Positions 7,354 through 13,678 of a stretch of DNA of 16,643 nucleotides are shown here, piece by piece. Source of the stretch: an uncultured bacterium (GTDB lineage Bacteria; Patescibacteria; JAEDAM01; Absconditabacterales; Absconditicoccaceae); contig CALFEN010000030.1 of assembly GCA_937950065.1 (NCBI GenBank), positions 1 through 16,643 on the forward strand, read 5' to 3'. The position numbers and the translations under genes were made by a program. The notes beneath the pieces are model-generated. The model was not told the origin of the DNA, searched no databases, and saw only the letters and a program-made list of their open reading frames with translations. Position 1 is the stretch's first letter; the number at the start of each line of letters is the position of its first letter.

Positions 7354-8664
7354 CTATCTACTATATTTTTTGGATATTGTTAGTATAAAAAGCGATGTAA
7401 GCACAAATCACAAAAAAGACTCCAAAGCACAGACCTGTTTTAGCCAAATATTGTTTGGAGTAATATCTCCATATCAAAGAGTGGTAAAAGTAATTGCCGA
7501 GAAATAAAGCCAATCAAAATAATTATCAGAATGATTTCATAAAAACACATCATAAGCTCAATGCTTATTTATAAGATAGTAAGCCAGAGAAAAAATTATA
7601 ATAGTAAGAATAGAAACAAGTATAGCATTTTTGGGATTTTCGCCATATCATATAGAAATCTTGAAAAGATAATCAAGAAACTTCTTTAAAATTCTTTTTC
7701 TGTATCTCCACAACCAAAACTTTTTTAATCAGACTTCATCCTCAAGTGTCCATTTGAAAGGTGGCAGTATTTGGTATCATTTGTAACATCTCTCCTGATA
7801 ATAATATTCTCATGCCCTCTCGTAATAACCCGAGTTCATAGCCTGGGATTTTGCGAGTCTATAAGTATTTTCTCAATATTCATAATACTGTTTTGAAAAT
7901 TTAACATCTCTCAATGTCAACCTAGTATGCTGTGAAAAAAAGCTCTCCTGTACGATAGGGATATTTACAGCGTTCTCAATCAATGCAAAATTTCAATTGA
8001 ATTTGGTTCAAAAGAAAATTCATTCGAACTCTTCTTCTGTTAGTTTACCAATCCTCACATTCTTGAATATAAAATTCAATTCAAAAACAGACTTTTTGAA
8101 ACTAAAACTTTTTAAAAATTTAGTTCATTCAAAGATAGTTTTGTATCTAAAATAATAATCATCAAAACTAATATTACCTTCGAAAACAGCTTCACTAAAA
8201 TCCATAGTTCCAAATCCGGAAGTAGAAATGTTTGTATAAAAATATTTAAAATAATTTACATTATCTGGGAAAATAAATCATCTAAAATTTACCTTATGAT
8301 TGTCTATTTCCCGAATATTTGAGTTCTTGTATAGGTCGAGAACTCTTTTTTTGTATTCGTTGAAATTATCCAATTTCTTATCTTCTTCTGTAAAATTCTT
8401 GTCTATACTTTGTCTGTACTGTTTTTCAAGCTGCCTCTTTTTTTCTATATTCAATGTTGGTTTTTGGGATAGGAAAAGTTTTATGTCTTTTTGGTTGCTA
8501 AATGATCAATAGTGATTCCAATTTATCAGTTTCCAAAAGATTCTCTTTTCCTCTGGAGCTTTATCAGGTTTGTGAAAAACACAATATCAGGACTCATCCA
8601 ATGCTTCCCTATCACATTCAAAATTATTATTTTCAAAATCTTTTGATTTTCGTTTACACTTCAT
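7354..8664 (-). CDS. Two-helix potassium channel with pentapeptide-like N-terminal region
   Basis: This is a 436-residue protein from ATG 8664 to TAG 7354-7356. The C-terminus is a Kir/KcsA-like pore module: helix AILVSILTIIIFSLAYYLI, pore loop ending with the K+ filter TLGYGD (395-400), then a second helix, FLGFVLTSLFILTIS. The first Gly of the filter is TGA. Residues about 150-220 are Phe-rich five-residue-type repeats (FEGTKF, SFKKSVF, FEGNISF), like degenerate pentapeptide-repeat right-handed beta-helices. The extreme N-terminus has a possible zinc site, C3, C17, C27 and H30 (the last in YCVFH). The cytoplasmic part probably regulates gating or binds a partner. Functional channels would need four subunits. 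Regulator and ligand are unknown. Confidence 0.85.
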
Positions 8665-8758
8665 AGTTACACTTAATTATAAAACACCTGCAATATAAAC
8701 TTTTTTTATAAAAATTCAACTATAAACAAATCATTTTATTAAAAAAAATTACCGATAT

Positions 8759-8786
8759 TTGACAAAAAATAGAAAACAAGTATATT
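8759..8786 (+). promoter_or_regulatory. Promoter for the small membrane protein
   Basis: TTGACA (8759-8764) and TATATT (8781-8786) are 16 bases apart, with more TA-rich sequence after. The predicted transcript starts near 8793 and begins with a small hairpin, GCTCTCA/TGAGAGT (about 8794-8811). The divergent channel gene starts at 8664 on the other strand. Confidence 0.6.
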
Positions 8787-8847
8787 TATTATAGCTCTCA
8801 TTTTGAGAGTCGCAAAGAAACTAAACCTTTTTGAGGGGGAACGGCAT

Positions 8848-9078
8848 ATGTTGGTTAATATCCTTTTTTGGGAAGTAGTGGTGATTATTGTCCTGGCAAC
8901 ATTCTGCGTTTTAACGCGGAAAAGAGCCTCCAACAGGATCAAAGCAGTTGGAATACTGTTAATCCTGTCTATAATCATTTGTATTATATCAACATCCACT
9001 GAAAGAGCGGTACATACAGAACTTTTTGTTTTAATGTTTTTGGGAGCCTACATCCTAGCCGCAAAAAAGTGGGGGTAG
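8848..9078 (+). CDS. Small membrane protein, 76 aa, atypical composition
   Basis: The frame begins MLVNILFWEVVVIIVLATF and has two to three hydrophobic helices (about 3-20, 33-48 and 55-71) separated by a basic loop, TRKRASNRIK. I do not recognise the family. Translation probably starts at ATG 8848, behind a strong Shine-Dalgarno (GAGGGGG, 8833-8839), the only convincing one in the window. The frame could be extended to 8803, but the ribosome site argues against that. It has no TGA codon; all its glycines are GGA or GGG. Its bases are visibly more GC-rich than its neighbours, and a GC-rich hairpin follows. It reads the same in code 11 and code 25, so recent transfer from a standard-code bacterium, or an assembly chimera, is likely. 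Confidence 0.72.
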   Translation: MLVNILFWEVVVIIVLATFCVLTRKRASNRIKAVGILLILSIIICIISTSTERAVHTELFVLMFLGAYILAAKKWG

Positions 9079-9090
9079 CAGGTCTTTGCA

Positions 9091-9123
9091 GTGCCCGGGC
9101 GGAAACACCGTCCGGGCACCTTT
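9091..9123 (+). terminator. GC-rich terminator after the small membrane protein
   Basis: GTGCCCGGGCGG (9091-9102) pairs with CCGTCCGGGCAC (9108-9119) over 12 bp with one G-U pair and a five-base loop, followed by CTTT. Such a GC-rich stem stands out in this AT-rich genome and resembles terminators of higher-GC bacteria. Confidence 0.8.
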
Positions 9124-9127
9124 CGTA

Positions 9128-9155
9128 TTGAAAAATTTTAAAAAAAGTGTATACT
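9128..9155 (+). promoter_or_regulatory. Promoter of the three-gene ligase operon
   Basis: TTGAAA (9128-9133) and TATACT (9150-9155) are separated by 16 bases, starting directly after the preceding terminator. The predicted start near 9162 leaves a leader of about 19 A-rich bases without a Shine-Dalgarno. Confidence 0.6.
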
Positions 9156-9180
9156 AAAATATTTAGAAATAAAAAATAAA

Positions 9181-11595
9181 ATGTTTGATTTTGGTATACT
9201 TTGACTAAACGCTAGGAACCTGCTTTACATAAAAAAGTTTAATCCAAGAAGAGGTATACATCTTGCCGACGATAAATACAAAACCAAAATGTATTTGCTA
9301 AACAGATGAATACCTAGTGCAAAATTTTATGCAATGATATGATCAAGGAAAGAACTTGCTGATTTTGATTTTGCATGCCTGCCGTCCAGAGATTTTGTGA
9401 TAAAACCAAACAAATGAAGCAAATGAAGATGAATTTATGTTACCAAACTTATAAATAACTCTTTGCTTGAAAAAAACCCTGAAGAAGATATTTGTATTTT
9501 TAATACTCTGGATAAACATAATAAATATTGAAACATATTTAGAGTAAACAAGAAAACAATAGACCAGAAACAGCTTAATAATTATCTTTATGATATACTT
9601 GACGGGAAACATTCTCTTACTAGTTTTGGAGATAAAATCCTTATAGAAGAAAAACTTATCCCTTGAGCCGGATTTGAAAAGTTTTGTCAGCATGGACTTG
9701 CAGATATTAGGGTAATAGTTTTTAACCTTATTCCGATAGCAGCTATGGTCAGAGTCCCTACCAAAATCTCTGGTGGCAAAGCAAATCTTGCCCAGTGATG
9801 AATAGGTTTTGGGATGGAAGTAGGAACAGGTAGAATCAAGCATATGCAGTTTAAATGACAAATTTTTTCTGATTCTTTCCCTGGTGAATACAAAGATTTT
9901 TTTAATAAGAAATTATCATTTTGGGAAGATATCCTGCTTTTTTCTTCACAAATACAATATTTTGTAAACCTTGGATATCTTGCCCTGGACTGGGTAATCA
10001 CTGCGGACTGACCGAAGCTGCTGGAAATAAATGCTAGAGCTTGACTTGAGATACAGAAAGCTTCTAAAGTTTTTCTCAAAAAGAGGCTGGACAAACTGGA
10101 AGATATGAAAATAAAGGAACCAGAAAAGGGAGTAGAAATCGCTAAAACTTTGTTTACCAAGTCAAAAGCAAACGTTATTACAAACAATAAAATACTTTAT
10201 CTGACAAATAATGCTAAATTTATAATAGAGACTAAAGAAGATGAATCAATCTTCACTGCAGAAATAGATATCAAAGCAGACAAAAATTTTGTTTCACAAG
10301 CTGTCTATAACAGACTTCAGGAATATAAAGGGAAAGATATAATACTTGATCTCTATGAAAATGAAATAAGATTTAAAAATCCAAAATTCTTCAAAAATCC
10401 AAAACTTTCAGATGATAAAATAATTATATGAAAAGACCTCATCACTGATTATTATATCAAACCGTTATACAAAGTTCCGCAGATTATAAACGTTTTGAAT
10501 CCTTCCAAAGTAGTAGAAACAGAACTTGAAAACTTACATATTTTGGATCAAAAAATTCATTCTCTAGGTAGAAATTTTACTCTATTGAACAAGCTAAAAC
10601 CCATAAATTACCTTGACGAACTTGACAGGTTCATCGCTCACAAATGAAACTATAACCCACAGTTTGAATACAAATACCCCGAGATAAAACAAATTTTATC
10701 TGACAGAGAAGAACTTCTTAACTTAAAAAGAAAATACTTTGAGTCAGGGATGATATTCAAATCAGAGTTTATAAAAATTTTTGAGGAAAAAATAGAAGAA
10801 TTACTCATAAAAAGTCAACTAATAGAAGCATACACCAAGCAGGATTTTACAAACATACATAAATATAATATTTTATTGTATTGAGAAATCCAGTCCGATT
10901 TAGCAGAACTCTGTCAAAGAGAGTTACTAAAGCCTGTCTCATGAAATGATTTTTGACCAGAAGTGCCTTTATCCAGAGTCAAAAAATTAGTACAAAATTA
11001 TCTTATAGAAAAATGAATAACTTGAGTAAACGTGGTATTTGGGCACTGAAGTTCCAGGATCACCGTTATTAGGAAAAAAAATATAGAAATAGTTATTTCA
11101 AACCTTGCCAGATTTAGAGAAAAAGAAATCCCAGCAATCCTTGCTCACGAGATAGATGTTCATCTTGTCAGGTATATAAATGGGAAAAAAACCTGATGGA
11201 AAATTTTGGAATCTGGAACTGGGTTTTATTCGCGTGATGAAGAAGGGCTAGCGATATACAAAAGTTTTGAAAAACTACCTAATGGATATGAAAAAAAATC
11301 ATTGTATGAAAGATATTACATAATTTTTGAGGCACAGAATAAGGATTTTGTGACACTTGGAAAAATGTTTCTACAGGAATTTTGATACAATTATATTTCA
11401 GCTTTTAGATACTGATTTAGGGTTAAAAGAGGAACCATTGACACGTCAATAATTGATTTGGGCACTATCTTTATGAAGGATAAAATATATATTGATGGTT
11501 ATCAAAATATAAATAAATTTGTTGAAAAATGATGAGATCTAAATAAACTTACAATATGAAAAATTAAAATTCAAGATTTAAACTTATTTGTATAA
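9181..11595 (+). CDS. Fusion: RimK-like ATP-grasp ligase + DUF1704 (QEGLA) metallopeptidase-like domain
   Basis: This is an 804-residue protein. Residues 1-310 match the alpha-L-glutamate-ligase-related ATP-grasp family: LNARNLLYIKKFNPRRG near the start, DFVIKPNKGSKGRGIYV (71-87, nucleotide-binding strands), RVPTKISGGKANLAQGGIG, and LLEINARAGLEIQ (about 280-292, with metal-binding Glu282 and Asn284). Residues about 430-790 match DUF1704, with HEIDVH (656-661, an HExxxH zinc motif), ESGTGFYSRDEEGLAIY containing the EEGLA signature (687-691), and Arg-rich helices after it. DUF1704 relatives include tubulin tyrosine carboxypeptidases (MATCAP). The two families are often neighbours in other bacteria; here they are one chain. 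The likely role is ATP-dependent formation, and matching cleavage, of an amino-acid or peptide amide bond. The substrate is unknown. It is cytoplasmic and the first gene of the operon. Confidence 0.88.
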
Positions 11596-11597
11596 AA

Positions 11598-12353
11598 ATG
11601 AAAATATACGAAAAATTAAACCGGTTTATGAGAAAAACTGCTGATATGCAGGTCATAGAAATCATGGGGAAAAAGAGATATAAAAGATCTTTGGCTGACC
11701 TTAGAAAACTTTCTGAAATTTGATATGAATACTGAATATCAAAGCTAAATATGGATGATTTAATAAATTTTTATGAAAATGTGTATATTCCCCATATCTC
11801 GATAAAAAACAATGCAAACGTAAAAGACTTGATAAAACAATTTGACTCAAGAATTTTAAACCCCAGAGAGGGAGAAGATCTATTCTTTATATATGTTAGA
11901 AACGCAAAAAATATATATTGATGAGCCATAGTTGTGTATAATAAAATAGGCAAAAGACTTATACTTTGATTTAGAGCCTACGTAGAAATTCCAGACATTA
12001 TACTTAATGTCTGATTATGAACCGTTTTGGAATATTTATTTTTTGATTTTGCTTTGAACAAAAATGATGTTGATATAATCTCTAGGGGAAAAGATAGAAA
12101 TTGATACTGATTTTTATGATCAAACCTTTCTCTTACCTTTCATAAATTGCATTATTGATTTTTACCATATAATTTTGAATGAAATGTTTTGTTAGACATA
12201 GATGATAAATTAATAAAAGAACCTTGTATTATCTACGATTCCCCTAATGAAATATGATGTTTTAAGAAAGTTTACATATATAATTATGATGAAAGTTTAA
12301 ATTTGGATATTGATTTGCTAAAAAATAAATGATTTGAAATTTTATTTAGATAA
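11598..12353 (+). CDS. GNAT/FemAB-like acyl- or aminoacyltransferase
   Basis: This 251-residue protein begins two bases after the stop of the ATP-grasp fusion, so the two genes are co-transcribed. The middle has the strand-helix pattern of GNAT folds: EDLFFIYVRNAKNIYGGAIV, then a strand (KRLILGFRAYVEI), a helix after VGLGTVLEYLFFDFALNK, then DVDIISRGKDRNGYGFLG and LSLTFHKLHYGFLPYN. The GLGT helix start fits the acyl-CoA pyrophosphate-binding turn. I infer acyl or aminoacyl transfer onto the product of the neighbouring ligases, but no donor or acceptor can be read from sequence. There is no signal peptide. Many glycines in these motifs (YGG, GLG, GYG) are TGA. FemAB-like aminoacyl-tRNA-dependent transfer is an alternative. 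Confidence 0.66.
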
Positions 12354-12363
12354 ATTACATATA

Positions 12364-13596
12364 ATGAAAATTTTGACGACAACATGAACAAAATGAAAAA
12401 CAACTATTACAAGACTCTTAAACTATATTTTAATTGAATTAGGATATAAAACATTATCCGCCGATTCCGAAAAAGTTGTCCTAAATTGAAAACAGATATT
12501 TAATAAAAATTATAGTAACGATGTTTATTGACTAGTTCCATCAAAATGTCCGTGACGTTTTTTATACTTATGATACAACAAAAAAGATAAAAAGATGGAC
12601 TTGGATTATGCTATTTTTGAAGCAGTCATATGATGTTATTGAGCATGATTATGATACCACCTACACGATATCGGAATTTTTACAAATATATTTGAAGATC
12701 ATATAGGACCTTGAGGAGCTCTTGACAGACAATGACTGGCTGATAGAAAACGATTTTTTATCTCAAAAATTAAAAAAAATTGATACATAATATATAATTG
12801 AGATGAGCCATTAATTGTTGAAAAGATTAAAAATTCCAATATAGAAAATAAGATAATATTTACAAAAAATATAAAAACTTATATAAGTAATGATTCATCA
12901 ATTTTTATAGAAAACTGAATTATAAAACTAAAGTTTCAAGAAAAAGAATTTATCTTCAATTTTAACAAAAGTGAATTTACTTTTTACTGAAAATACAATC
13001 CAGCACTTATAAATATATCTTTTGTTCTTTGATGACTTTTAACATTAATTGGTTTGGATGTTTTTATTAAAAACGAAGAAAAGATTTATAATATTATTAA
13101 AACTTATAAACCGGATATATTCGGCTGAAGAATGTATTTAATAAATAAATCTGGGAGAAATATAATAATAGACTACGCTCAAGAAAAACAATCTTTGAGA
13201 GAACTTTTGACTCTCTCTTCAAAGTTAAAAACTAATTGAAGTAAAAATATAATAGTTCTCAAAGTCTCTCCTTGAAAAATGGATAATGTATACGAGGAAA
13301 TTTGAGAAGATATTGGGGATTTAGCAGACAAATTTATTGTTTATGATAAAGTTGATGGAGTAGAAATAAAAACGTATATTACAAAAAATAGAAATATAGT
13401 AAGACAACCTTGAGAAGTAATGAAATTATTAAGTAGTTGATTGGTTAAAAAAAATAAGAATGTGGAAGAAGTCATCTACCGGAAAGACGCCATTAGAAAA
13501 GCCTTAAAAATTTCTAATCCATGAGATGTTATAGTTATTATAGTAAATGATCCTGAAAAAACTTGAAAATTTATGAAAAGACTTTGATATTTCTAA
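12364..13596 (+). CDS. Mur-ligase family ATPase, cyanophycin-synthetase-C-terminal-like
   Basis: This is a 410-residue protein starting 10 bases after the GNAT-like gene. It opens with the Mur-ligase P-loop TTTGTKGKTTITRLLN (5-20), in which the first Gly is TGA. The central ATPase continues with HDIGIFTNIFEDHIGP (about 100-115), equivalent to the TNI..DHLG motif. The C-terminal domain has GGRMYLINKSG and IIIDYAQEKQSLREL, matching the DYAHNP-type motif. It lacks an N-terminal UDP-sugar-binding domain, so it is not MurC-F. The layout resembles the Mur half of cyanophycin synthetase, which adds an amino acid to a peptide side chain through an acyl-phosphate. Together with the ATP-grasp gene it supplies both halves of a cyanophycin-synthetase-like pair on separate chains. 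The product is unknown. Confidence 0.82.
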
Positions 13597-13612
13597 AAAT
13601 CTTTAAAAAAAC

Positions 13613-13641
13613 TTGCATTTTTTTATAAAAAAATATATAAT
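13613..13641 (+). promoter_or_regulatory. Promoter of the subtilase gene
   Basis: TTGCAT (13613-13618) and a consensus TATAAT (13636-13641) are 17 bases apart, beginning 17 bases after the Mur-ligase stop. The predicted leader is about 30 bases of A/T with no Shine-Dalgarno before ATG 13679. No terminator hairpin is visible between the operon and this promoter. Confidence 0.62.
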
Positions 13642-13678
13642 ATGTTTATATATTTTAATTTTCTTAAACAAAAACAAA

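Noticed and set aside
8794..8846. Riboswitch-like leader: small hairpin followed by CGCAAAG, recalling the GEMM-I (c-di-GMP) core
   Set aside because: Only one short motif matches. The second helix, the tetraloop receptor and the downstream conserved block are missing.
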